Source: an uncultured Saprospiraceae bacterium
Lineage (GTDB): Bacteria > Bacteroidota > Bacteroidia > Chitinophagales > Saprospiraceae
Direction of reading: 5' to 3'
Length of the DNA: 64,000 nt
NCBI GenBank assembly: GCA_937959115.1
Contig: CALGAW010000035.1
Coordinates: forward strand, 62,001-126,000
Within the stretch, counting starts at the first letter, position 1; each line of letters starts with the position of its first letter. The notes under the pieces were generated by a model that ran no database searches, was not told the DNA's origin, and worked only from the letters and a program-made list of their open reading frames with translations. Made by a program: the position numbers and the translations under genes. Of the stretch, positions 27,813 to 36,500 are shown piece by piece.

Positions 27813-28265
27813 CTACTCCTTACGTTTCGAATCAATAATAATTGTAACTGGGCCGTCATTAAGCAATTCTACTTTCATATCAGCTCCAAACTCACCAGTA
27901 CCGATCACTTTTCTGGTAGCTAGACCAACCGCTTCAACAAATTGCTCATACAAGGGAATTGCGATATCTGGTTTGGCGGCCTTGATATAAGAAGGGCGAT
28001 TTCCTTTTTTGGTGCTGGCATAGAGTGTAAATTGGCTCACGACAATGATATCGCCATCTACCTCTACGACTGACTTATTCATCACGCCCTGTTCGTCATT
28101 GAAGATGCGCATGTTGACAATTTTACGGCTTAGCCACTCGATATCCTCCTTGGTGTCAGAGGGCTCTATTCCTAGTAAAACTAGGAGACCTAAATCGATT
28201 TTCGACTTTACTGTTCCCTCAATAGTAACGGAAGCGTACTTAGCTCGTTGAATGACTGCTCTCAT
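27813..28265 (-). CDS. dtd: D-aminoacyl-tRNA deacylase
   Basis: 150 residues, standard Dtd length. It removes D-amino acids (and glycine from mischarged tRNA-Ala) from tRNAs. The two active-site motifs are intact: SQFTLYA (77-83) and NDGPVT (136-141), the latter carrying the cross-subunit Gly-cisPro. It starts directly after the rsgA stop without a gap and is expected to be co-transcribed with rsgA. A 7-bp hairpin without a strong T-tract follows the stop. Confidence 0.96.
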   Translation of the reverse strand: MRAVIQRAKYASVTIEGTVKSKIDLGLLVLLGIEPSDTKEDIEWLSRKIVNMRIFNDEQGVMNKSVVEVDGDIIVVSQFTLYASTKKGNRPSYIKAAKPDIAIPLYEQFVEAVGLATRKVIGTGEFGADMKVELLNDGPVTIIIDSKRKE

Positions 28266-29210
28266 TTACCAATCTGTTTTGCGTTCCCAGTAGTTCTGTT
28301 CCTTGGTTTCTGCCATCAACTTAAGGTAGTTCTGATAGCGGAGATCGCTTATTCTGCCTTCCTCGATGGCGTCTTTCACGGCGCATTTTGGTTCATTGAT
28401 ATGCATACAGTTCTGGAATTTACAATCTTTAGAGGCTTCGAAAAACTCTAGGAAGTTGTGTGCGATATCTAGTGGATCTAAATTATTGAACGCAAGTTCC
28501 TTGATCCCTGGGGCATCAATGATACTTCCGCCAAATTTCAAGTCAAACATCTCGGCGAATGTAGTGGTGTGTTGTCCCTTACCGGTGTAATCAGAAAGCA
28601 TTTGGGTCTTGAGTCCTAATCCATCCTGAAGGCAATTGACAAGTGTTGTTTTTCCAACTCCTGAGTGGCCACAAACTAATGTTGTCTTATCTTTTAGCAA
28701 TGCTTTGAATTCATCAATTCCTGACTTATTCTCGGCAGAAGTAAGTAAAACCGTGTATCCTATTCTTTCATAAATTGCTTTCAGACCACCAAACAACTCA
28801 AGGTCTTCTTCATCGTAGATATCGGCTTTGTTTACCACAATAGCCGTAGGAATATCATGCGGAGCAGTAGTTAATAAGAACCGATCGATAAACCCAATTT
28901 TCAGATCTGGTTCTCTGATCGTAACGATAATGACCGCAAGGTCTAAATTACAAGCCAGCATGTGCATATAATGCTTCTTGCGGGGTGACTGGCGAAGAAT
29001 ATAGTTTTTCCGTGGTTTTACATCAGAAATATTCCCAGTTTCCTCATCTTCTTCATCAAATATGACGACATCGCCAACCGCAATAGGATTGGTCAATTTA
29101 AACTCTTTGAGCCTGAACTTACCGACTACCCTGCAATTGTATCGTTTACCTGCTTCTGTTTTAACGATATACCATTTACCGGTAGATTTAATAACAATTC
29201 CTTCTTTCAA
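28266..29210 (-). CDS. rsgA: Ribosome small-subunit-dependent GTPase A
   Basis: A 314-residue circularly permuted GTPase that checks late 30S maturation. Order: OB-fold (about 1-65); G4 NKAD (127-130); G5-like TSAE (157-160); G1 P-loop GHSGVGKTT (181-189); G3 DAPG (232-235); and a C-terminal zinc site with Cys263, Cys268, His270 and Cys276. All landmarks of RsgA/YjeQ are present. It sits between the GGGP synthase gene (10 bp upstream) and dtd (0 bp downstream), forming a three-gene operon. Confidence 0.96.
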   Translation of the reverse strand: MKEGIVIKSTGKWYIVKTEAGKRYNCRVVGKFRLKEFKLTNPIAVGDVVIFDEEDEETGNISDVKPRKNYILRQSPRKKHYMHMLACNLDLAVIIVTIREPDLKIGFIDRFLLTTAPHDIPTAIVVNKADIYDEEDLELFGGLKAIYERIGYTVLLTSAENKSGIDEFKALLKDKTTLVCGHSGVGKTTLVNCLQDGLGLKTQMLSDYTGKGQHTTTFAEMFDLKFGGSIIDAPGIKELAFNNLDPLDIAHNFLEFFEASKDCKFQNCMHINEPKCAVKDAIEEGRISDLRYQNYLKLMAETKEQNYWERKTDW

Positions 29211-29220
29211 CTGTTTCTTT

Positions 29221-29982
29221 TTAAGTGATACTTATGTTGTTAACTGAATGTATAGCGGCAGCAAGTTCAGTTACAAGTCCTGGATCTTTTTCGATCGCAT
29301 TTCCAACCACAATGATATCTGCACCTGCTTTCACATTTGCAAGGGCTTTTTCCGGTGTGCTGATGCCTCCACCAACTATAACGGGGATGCTCAATTTACT
29401 GGAAACAGCTTGTATCATCGATTCGGATATGGGCGTTGCTGCACCACTACCTGCATCCATAAACACCAATTTCATCCCTAAAAGTTCCCCAGCAAGCGCA
29501 GTACATACCGCAATGTCATCTTTTGATGCTGGAATTGGATTCGTATTACTAATATAGGAGACGGAAGTTGGCACGCCCCCATCGATCAACATGTAGCCAG
29601 TTGAAATAATTTCGAGTGGGCTGGCATGTAGGAATGGCGCTGTTTCTACGTGTTTTCCAATAAGCAGTTCGGGGTTTCTACCAGAGATCAAACTAAGATA
29701 AAGCATGGCGTCAGCAGCATAGCTCAATTGCATCGAGCCACCCGGAAATAAAATAACTGGAATCTGGCAAGCTTCTTTGATTTTCATGATGCAATAGTCC
29801 AACGTATCGTTCATCACAAGACTACCACCAATAAAAAAGCAGTCCACTTCAGCTTTGTGCGCAAGGTCAATGACTTGATCGATGTTATCCGTTTTCAATT
29901 TATCGGGATCGATCAACACCACAAACTTTTTCTTTCCAGCTTTTTTGCTTGCGACAAGGTTTTCGTAAATCTTCGTTTTCAT
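29221..29982 (-). CDS. Geranylgeranylglyceryl/heptaprenylglyceryl phosphate synthase
   Basis: A 253-residue TIM-barrel prenyltransferase (GGGPS/PcrB superfamily) that joins a polyprenyl diphosphate to sn-glycerol 1-phosphate by an ether bond. Motifs: VVLIDPDK (strand 1), DCFFIGGSLV, ILFPGGSMQLS, the long active-site segment ending ISTGYMLIDGG, MDAGSGAATP, and the phosphate-binding VIVGGGISTPEKA with GADIIVVGNAI. It fits the group I enzymes found in archaea and some Bacteroidota. The ATG at 29982 fits the family N-terminus; another lies 9 bp upstream. The ether product's role in these bacteria is unsettled. Confidence 0.9.
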   Translation of the reverse strand: MKTKIYENLVASKKAGKKKFVVLIDPDKLKTDNIDQVIDLAHKAEVDCFFIGGSLVMNDTLDYCIMKIKEACQIPVILFPGGSMQLSYAADAMLYLSLISGRNPELLIGKHVETAPFLHASPLEIISTGYMLIDGGVPTSVSYISNTNPIPASKDDIAVCTALAGELLGMKLVFMDAGSGAATPISESMIQAVSSKLSIPVIVGGGISTPEKALANVKAGADIIVVGNAIEKDPGLVTELAAAIHSVNNISIT

Positions 29983-30713
29983 AATGGTCAATGTTCGTGT
30001 CTTTTCGTCTTTCTAGACTTTTGAGATCATGAGTTAATTCTTGGCTAAAGGTAATCAATCTTGTCGTTATCTGGTAATCCCTTTAACTCAGTTAGCAGCT
30101 GATTGTGTGCATCCTATATGAACTTGGTGAAATCAATTAATCTAGACCTATTTTGTGGCTCAAAAGAGGGTGAAACATGTTGGTTAGTTGTACTGATTTT
30201 ACAACTCAACCTTGATCTTATAACTATAGAGAAAAAAGCCAAATGCGTATAGAAAACAGAGATTAAGTGTAATGAAAACTACTTTGAAGTTCTTGCAGCT
30301 TCACACCTATAGAACAAAATAAACAGAATTGATTGCGATTAGAAGGATTCTTACGATCTCTAATACATAGCATCGCTTAAGAATCACTGAGGATTTTTGT
30401 TTCAAATAGTAATTATCAAACTATTTAAAAATGATTTTTAAGATGAAACGTGAACATTGGATTAGAAAAATGATCATGTTTTTGGCTAGAAATAACAAAA
30501 TTTCTGTTAAAAAAAACTTGTAAATTTTATTCGCTTGATTGTCTTGTTAATCAGTGATTTATGTCTTTTTTTATGGGTTTTTAATTGAAAAAATGACAAG
30601 TTTTTTCCTAAATCAAACTAAAAATTTGTAATACATTTACATATCGAAAGAAGTTAGTGATTAAAATTTGCTGATACATACTACACCAATTTTCACAATT
30701 AAATTATTTACTC
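29983..30713. other. Long intergenic region between GGGP synthase and the T9SS cargo gene
   Basis: About 730 bp between divergent genes, very AT-rich, with no reading frame that I can support on either strand. It contains the first copy of a 24-bp direct repeat (30440-30463) whose second copy lies after the cargo gene. Promoters for both genes must be here; only weak -7-like sequence (TACATTTA near 30633) is seen. Confidence 0.55.
30440..30463 (+). repeat. 24-bp direct repeat, copy 1
   Basis: Identical to 31680-31703 over 24 bp, including AAACGTGAACATTGG. In this copy the right half of the hairpin is decayed, so it no longer forms the terminator seen in copy 2. Confidence 0.85.
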
Positions 30714-31658
30714 ATGAAAAATCTAGTACTTTTATTTTTTCTTGCTTTAACCCACTTGGCTTTTTGCCAAACATCCTACAATACTTCCTATCACCAAAAT
30801 AGTGGGAATCCAGGAGGTCTAAATACGGAAGTCGACCTTGATCCTCTTTTATGGACAAATATAGGCTGGCATATGATGAGTGGCAACCAATGGACGAATG
30901 CAACCACTATTCCATTCCCGTTTGAATTCTATGGTGATCCTGTAACTTCATTTCAGGCATCACACAATGGTGTCATCACATTTTCTAATCCAGGAGCAGC
31001 CCCAGGAAACAATGTTGATCTCCCTTCTAGCCAGCTGCCTGATCTATCAATATGTGCATTTTGGGATTCATACCATGCTTATATTTACTCGGGTTGGATA
31101 AATACAAAGGTGTTTGGAGTTTTGCCTAATCGGCAGTTTTGGATTAATTATTCAGATTTTCCAATAGGAGGTGCAACAGGAGCTATATTTTCAATAGTTC
31201 TTGAAGAAACTTCCAATAAGATTTACATTGTAGACCAATACGCCAATGGCTTTACGACTGGAACTGTTGGTCTTCAAAAGAATCTTACGACTTATGCTCA
31301 ATATGGCAGCAACACTGAAGCAATAGGGAGTGCGACTACGCAGAACTCTGACAATAGTTATTACGAGTTTAATCCAGTCACGACAACTAATGTAGAAGAA
31401 GCATCCACAACTGCCTTCACACTTTACCCAAATCCAGCAAATCACTCTGTAACCCTGGAACTTGATTTACCTGAAATGAATGCGATCACCATAGAGCTTC
31501 TATCCATTGATGGAAAAGTATTGCAACGAGTAGACAGAAGTAGTGTTCAGTCAGCTATTGTAAAACTGGACGTATCGCTTTATTCGAAAGGCGTTTATCT
31601 GGTGAGAATGAATGATGGGACATCTCAGGTGACTAAAAAACTAGTTTTGGCTAGATAG
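30714..31658 (+). CDS. Secreted protein with T9SS type A C-terminal sorting domain
   Basis: A 314-residue cargo of the type IX secretion system. Signal peptide (1-19, ending LAFCQ); a beta-rich region (about 20-225) resembling nidogen-like/PKD-free extracellular domains (IPFPFEFYGDPVTSFQASHNG, ICAFWDSYHAYIY); then the type A sorting domain (about 235-314) with FTLYPNPANHSVTLEL, SIDGKVL and GVYLVRMNDG, ending KKLVLAR. The sorting domain is removed on secretion and the protein is attached to the cell surface or released. It is a single gene with its own terminator, and a 24-bp direct repeat flanks it. Confidence 0.86.
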   Translation: MKNLVLLFFLALTHLAFCQTSYNTSYHQNSGNPGGLNTEVDLDPLLWTNIGWHMMSGNQWTNATTIPFPFEFYGDPVTSFQASHNGVITFSNPGAAPGNNVDLPSSQLPDLSICAFWDSYHAYIYSGWINTKVFGVLPNRQFWINYSDFPIGGATGAIFSIVLEETSNKIYIVDQYANGFTTGTVGLQKNLTTYAQYGSNTEAIGSATTQNSDNSYYEFNPVTTTNVEEASTTAFTLYPNPANHSVTLELDLPEMNAITIELLSIDGKVLQRVDRSSVQSAIVKLDVSLYSKGVYLVRMNDGTSQVTKKLVLAR

Positions 31659-31679
31659 AAAACATTTTTTATCCTCAAC

Positions 31680-31703
31680 AAGATGAAACGTGAACATTGG
31701 ATT
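31680..31703 (+). repeat. 24-bp direct repeat, copy 2
   Basis: Second copy of the repeat at 30440-30463, 1240 bp apart, just after the cargo gene. It contains the left arm of the terminator hairpin at 31686-31721. Confidence 0.85.
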
Positions 31704-31721
31704 GATCTGATGTTCACGTTT
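31686..31721 (+). terminator. Hairpin terminator after the T9SS cargo gene
   Basis: Perfect 12-bp arms AAACGTGAACAT and ATGTTCACGTTT with a 12-base loop, 28 bp after the stop. The T-tract is short (TTTAT). It may end both this gene and the convergent helical-repeat gene. Confidence 0.7.
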
Positions 31722-31739
31722 ATGTGTTTAGAATTCATC

Positions 31740-33266
31740 TCAAGTCATCTCTTTCTTAGCATTTTTATACTCTAAAATAGTTTTATACCCATTTAATTTT
31801 GCTGCAACCCAATCTTCAATGGTATCGAAAAAGAACTCAAAACGATGTTCGGGATATTGTTCGAAAATCGCGTTTAATTTTTGTTGAAATTGGGTAAAAA
31901 AAGATTTCTTTTCCTTTTCGGAAACTGCTGAGGATAATTGAACAAGTAATTTAAAAAAGAGATGAACACCGATACTCTTTTTCAAAAGAGCTGAATACAA
32001 TCGTCTAATACTTTCTGCTTGATTGAGAATCAATTCATGGTTGTTTCTTTCATATTGCACCATTAAAAATAAAATTCTTAGCTTAAGTTTGTACATTTTC
32101 ATGACCTTTTGATAAACAGTAACTTCATTTAATTGCTTAAGGAAAAAATCTGCCAGATCAAGATCCCCTTTAATCATTGCCAATTCAAAACTGAGGAGCC
32201 CCATATTCTGAATAATTGAAGGATTAACTTTATTGGAATGAGCAACTATAAATTTCTTGGCTTTGTTTGTGGCTTCATCCGCCTTTTGGAAATCATATTC
32301 CAGTAAACAACTATAGAGCTCCATTATTTGTAGAAAACCTATAATTACAATATCCTTTGTTTTCGTTTTTGATTTTGCGATCAACAAATCTGCTCGAATG
32401 GTGTCAAAGCCTTCTTTACTTTTAATGTCACCTAGAAACAACATGTATGCAAAAATTGCACTATAATAATATTTTTGATTATAGCAATCTTCTAATTTTT
32501 TAATGCGTTTTAAATTACTTAAATAATAAAATTTTGACAACTCAAGATCAACAGGAGAGAATCTGGCATATAGAATTGCTAAAAGATTCCCAAGTTTCAC
32601 AAAAATACTTATTGGGAGATCCTGGTTTTCAAAAAGATCTTTTCCTCGATCTCTAATTGCTGATAACTTTTTAACTTCATCCGCATTTAAGGTCTCCATC
32701 CCCCTGCCAATCAAGGATATTCCATGGATATATAATATTCTGGTTTCAGTTAATGTTTGGATCCGTTCTATTATTTTTGATTGGTATCCAACAAAGTCTT
32801 CTGATAGCTGAAAATTGTTTGCGGTTCTTAATGACGATTTAAGTTCATGGATCAGACGACTAGCCAATAGTGTTTGCTCTAAGTTTATAGTGTTTTCGGT
32901 AATTTCTATAACCTTTTCTAACAGTTTATCCGCCTCTTTTAATAACCCTTTAGTCATTAATATTTGGGCTTGATTAATCATTCTGTTAACCTTTCTGATT
33001 TGATCGTTATTCTCAATTTTATCATCCCAAAAACTCATTATTAAATCGATGGTTAGATTGACTGTGTAGCGTAAATTTGCATGAAGTTTTTTTCTTTTGA
33101 TATCAATTTGCAGCTGTTCAGGAGGGTTCTCCGAATGCTTAATGATCAGATTAAACAAGGTAAGCGGTTTTTTTCTTCGCTTATAGTCACAATATCTTTT
33201 AAATTGAGTAATCTCTTTTTGCGTGAACTTTTCCACCAAATTCTGAAGCCTTTCAAGTTGTTTCAT
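31740..33266 (-). CDS. Helical-repeat protein of unrecognised ~500-residue family (member 1)
   Basis: A 508-residue cytoplasmic, apparently all-alpha protein rich in Lys, Leu, Ile and Glu. The N-terminus (about 1-45) reads LVEKFTQKEITQFKRYCDYKRR..LTLFNLI, matching the N-termini of the proteins at 50945-52468 and 58924-60405; the rest looks like TPR-type helical hairpins (for example AQILMTKGLLKEADKLLEKVIEI). There is no signal peptide, membrane helix or known catalytic motif. The ATG at 33266 matches the starts of the relatives better than one 12 codons upstream. It is divergent from the giant surface-protein gene (about 320 bp apart). Confidence 0.72.
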   Translation of the reverse strand: MKQLERLQNLVEKFTQKEITQFKRYCDYKRRKKPLTLFNLIIKHSENPPEQLQIDIKRKKLHANLRYTVNLTIDLIMSFWDDKIENNDQIRKVNRMINQAQILMTKGLLKEADKLLEKVIEITENTINLEQTLLASRLIHELKSSLRTANNFQLSEDFVGYQSKIIERIQTLTETRILYIHGISLIGRGMETLNADEVKKLSAIRDRGKDLFENQDLPISIFVKLGNLLAILYARFSPVDLELSKFYYLSNLKRIKKLEDCYNQKYYYSAIFAYMLFLGDIKSKEGFDTIRADLLIAKSKTKTKDIVIIGFLQIMELYSCLLEYDFQKADEATNKAKKFIVAHSNKVNPSIIQNMGLLSFELAMIKGDLDLADFFLKQLNEVTVYQKVMKMYKLKLRILFLMVQYERNNHELILNQAESIRRLYSALLKKSIGVHLFFKLLVQLSSAVSEKEKKSFFTQFQQKLNAIFEQYPEHRFEFFFDTIEDWVAAKLNGYKTILEYKNAKKEMT

Positions 33267-33378
33267 GTTATAAAAATGCTTAAAAATGATAAAAGTTCCC
33301 AATCTTGTGTATCAATACATTTTTAATCCATAAAATTCCCTGTCAATAATTGCGGAACCACGTGCTATACTATTGAAC

Positions 33379-33512
33379 GTGTTTAGTGAAGCGGGAGCAA
33401 ACAATGATGTTGTAGACTAGATAATCGTACTAGATTTCTCAGATGGTAGACTCCTCCGCATGGCATACAGGCTCAAAAGGCATTGGCAGGTGGTATTGTA
33501 GGGCTTTTTTAA
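33379..33512 (+). pseudogene. Decayed fragment of the dockerin-like C-terminal module
   Basis: Two blocks match the 3' end of the downstream 2558-residue gene: 33379-33423 with 40738-40782, and 33426-33512 with about 41001-41087. The roughly 218 bp between the blocks in the parent are missing here. Block 1 has a TAG where the parent has TGG, and block 2 is frame-shifted, so it is not translated. It is a remnant of a related gene that once ended here. Confidence 0.85.
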
Positions 33513-33585
33513 AATGATATAAAATGTTTGTTCAATCTGTAATTTATGTGTACATTATAAGTACAATTAATCCAAAACTCAGCCC

Positions 33586-36500
33586 ATGAAAAAGATTTCG
33601 GCTTTATACATTTTAATAACATTTTTATTGAATTCAGTTACTGCCCAAATTACGGCTAAAACTGGCTTTTACAACTGGTGCGCTCCTTCTGCCTGGGTTG
33701 GTGGAGTAGTGCCGACCGTAGGAGATGATGTCGTTATCCCAATCAATAGCCGAATACAGTTAAACTGCAACGCAAACGTCAAATCCATCACTGTCAAAGG
33801 TACCCTGCAAGCAGTAAATAACATCCCCCTAGCACTAGAAGCCAATTGGATTATGGTCATGGGAGCAAACGCCAGATTTATTTGGGGAAAAGACGGGGAT
33901 CGATACCTGGAAAAAGGAACCATCACCCTCAAAGGAAATCAAAACAGTACACCTGCAAATACACACATGGGTGACAAATTCCTAGGTGCCATGATGGGTG
34001 GTAGAATCGATATTCACGGACAACAAAAAGATGCTTGGACAAAACTAGATGCTACTGCTTCTGCTGGAACAAGCAACATCATCCTAGAGCAAATCGTAAA
34101 TTGGAAAAAAGACGACTGGATCGTGATCGCATCAACAGACTTCAACCCACACGAAGCAGAGACTAGACAAATTGATAACATCTCCGTCAGCAACAACCGT
34201 TCTATCATTCAATTGAAGACCCCTTTGCAATACACCCATTGGGGAATCAATCAAACCTTTAGTGGATATACCCTAGACGAACGCGCTGAGGTTGGATTAC
34301 TATCTAAAAACATTATGATTCAAGGTGATCCCAACTCTGAAAACACAAAGTTTGGTGGCCATATCATGATAATGGCAGGAAGCTCTATCTACATGGACGG
34401 TGCACAACTCTACCGAATGGGACAAGAAGGCATCATTGGACGATATCCTTTTCACTGGCACAAATGTAGAAACGTAAATGGCCAATACATCAAAAATACA
34501 ACCGTAGAACGTTCATATAATAGAGCAATAACGGTTCATGGTACAGACTACGCACTCATACAAAACAATGTAGCGTATGACCACATAGGTCACGGTTTTT
34601 TCTTAGAAGATGCCTCTGAACAATTTAACACATTCGATCGTAATCTAGGTATTTTATCAAGAATTCCCGCTGTTGGAAAAGAAGTTGAACCGCACGATGC
34701 CGCTCAAAAGAATGGGGGTAGACGCTTATCACCAGCCACATTCTGGATCACGAATAATCAAAACACCTTTACAAACAATGTGGCCGCAGGCTCCGAAGCC
34801 ACTGGTTTTTGGTACGCTATTCCTAAGTATTCATTTGATCCTTTATTTACCACCTATCTCCCCGATCAGGAAATCCTTGAATTTACCAACAATACAGCAC
34901 ATTCTTGTGAAGCAATTGGTGTGGCATTTAATGGTTTTTTTGAACCGAATGGAGTCATGGTAAATGACACACGATCTTACAACAATCCACCCAATACAAC
35001 GCTTGAAAACAATACAGCTTATAAGTGTGCTGGCAATGGTTTTTGGTCACTCCCAAATTCCGCAACCTACAAAGGCTGGAAATTTGCAGATAACGGTTCT
35101 GCTACCTTCCACGTATTCGATCAAGGGTTTGAGGATTGTCTTTTTGTAGGTTTATCGAATAACCTAGGGACGTTGGATGATCCTGAAGATGTCATTGCAG
35201 GGTACAATAAGCCTGATCCAATTTTTATTCTTCGAAAGTCGCACTTTAATGCCTTTGCTTTCTATGATGGGCCACTTACGCTTAAGAACTGTCATTTTGC
35301 TGAATACCCAAAGCCTGGTTTCCCTGCAGAGAATTTCAATATCCTCCAAATCCTAGGAGCGGCAGTCGTGTCTCCATCAAGCAGTATGACGGGTATTACG
35401 TTTTCAAATGTTGGCCACGAACAAAAGTTGACCTTTCTCCCAACCCTTCTGGACAATACCTTTGGTCCAAACTTCGATGAAGGAGTGAACACTACTGCAA
35501 TTGCAGCTTTAGACAACTCTTTTTCAAACGAGATTGGGACCTACACGGTTAAAATAATTCCACCAAACACGTATTATCCATATAATGAACTCTATTTTAC
35601 TGGTCCGAATGCATCGCCAAGACCAGATTGGGATGCTTGGTACAATCCTCTTTCTACTAAGTTTGGTATTGTCTTAACAGAAGGACGCGTTCAATCGCCA
35701 GAGGATACGGACATGTTTGTCACTCGGACTAAAACCAATGGACAAAAGCAGACAGTTGCTTTAGACAAATCTTCCAAATCCAATCCTCAGCAATGGAAGT
35801 TTATGACGGTGATGTCTGACGGTTCTGACTATCGATTACAAACAGCTGAGGTTCCATTAAAATGGGTTAGAATGAAACTTGCACATTGCGCCCATATGGA
35901 ATATGTTGATGTTGAATATGTTAATGTACCAAACTCCTTGGTGATTGCTGATATCGATCTTCCTGCAGGAGAACAAGGATTTATCCAACAACCATCCTTA
36001 GCCGTTTTACAAGGGCAGCAAATCAATTCTGGTTACTTCCTAGAAGACAACACGTTACATGTTCGATACGTAGCGAATCAAAATAGAACGACACATGCTT
36101 CCAGTTTTAGAACGGCAGAAAGCACGTTTATTGATGTTAATTTCATGGCGCCTTATTACTCAAACAATGACCTTGTGCCGATTGCTGATTTCAACGGATC
36201 TTCAAAAGATAAGCGAGGAACACTAACATCCTCTTCGTTACCTGTTTATCCAATTTCTTCTAACGGTTCTTGTAATACATTTAACATTTCTGGAAATGGA
36301 AATGCGAACCCGAATGAATACATCGATTACATGCTTGATATTGGAAAGCAAGTCTGGACAGGATTGCCCTATCTTCAAGTCAACTTTTCTGGTCCCACAC
36401 GAGCGGAAGTGTTCATTCGTGATGGCTCTATCTTTCATAACTTAGGATTTGCAAATAGTGGCGCCCCATTTAACCTTTCACTGAGTGGACTTTCAACTAA

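Noticed and set aside
33361-33585. Remnant upstream of the giant gene considered as a short functional gene
   Set aside because: It has an internal TAG, an internal deletion and a frame shift relative to its parent.
34014-34208. Antisense open frames of 60-100 residues within the giant gene
   Set aside because: They are scattered opposite a continuous coding frame and have no starts, motifs or signals of their own.
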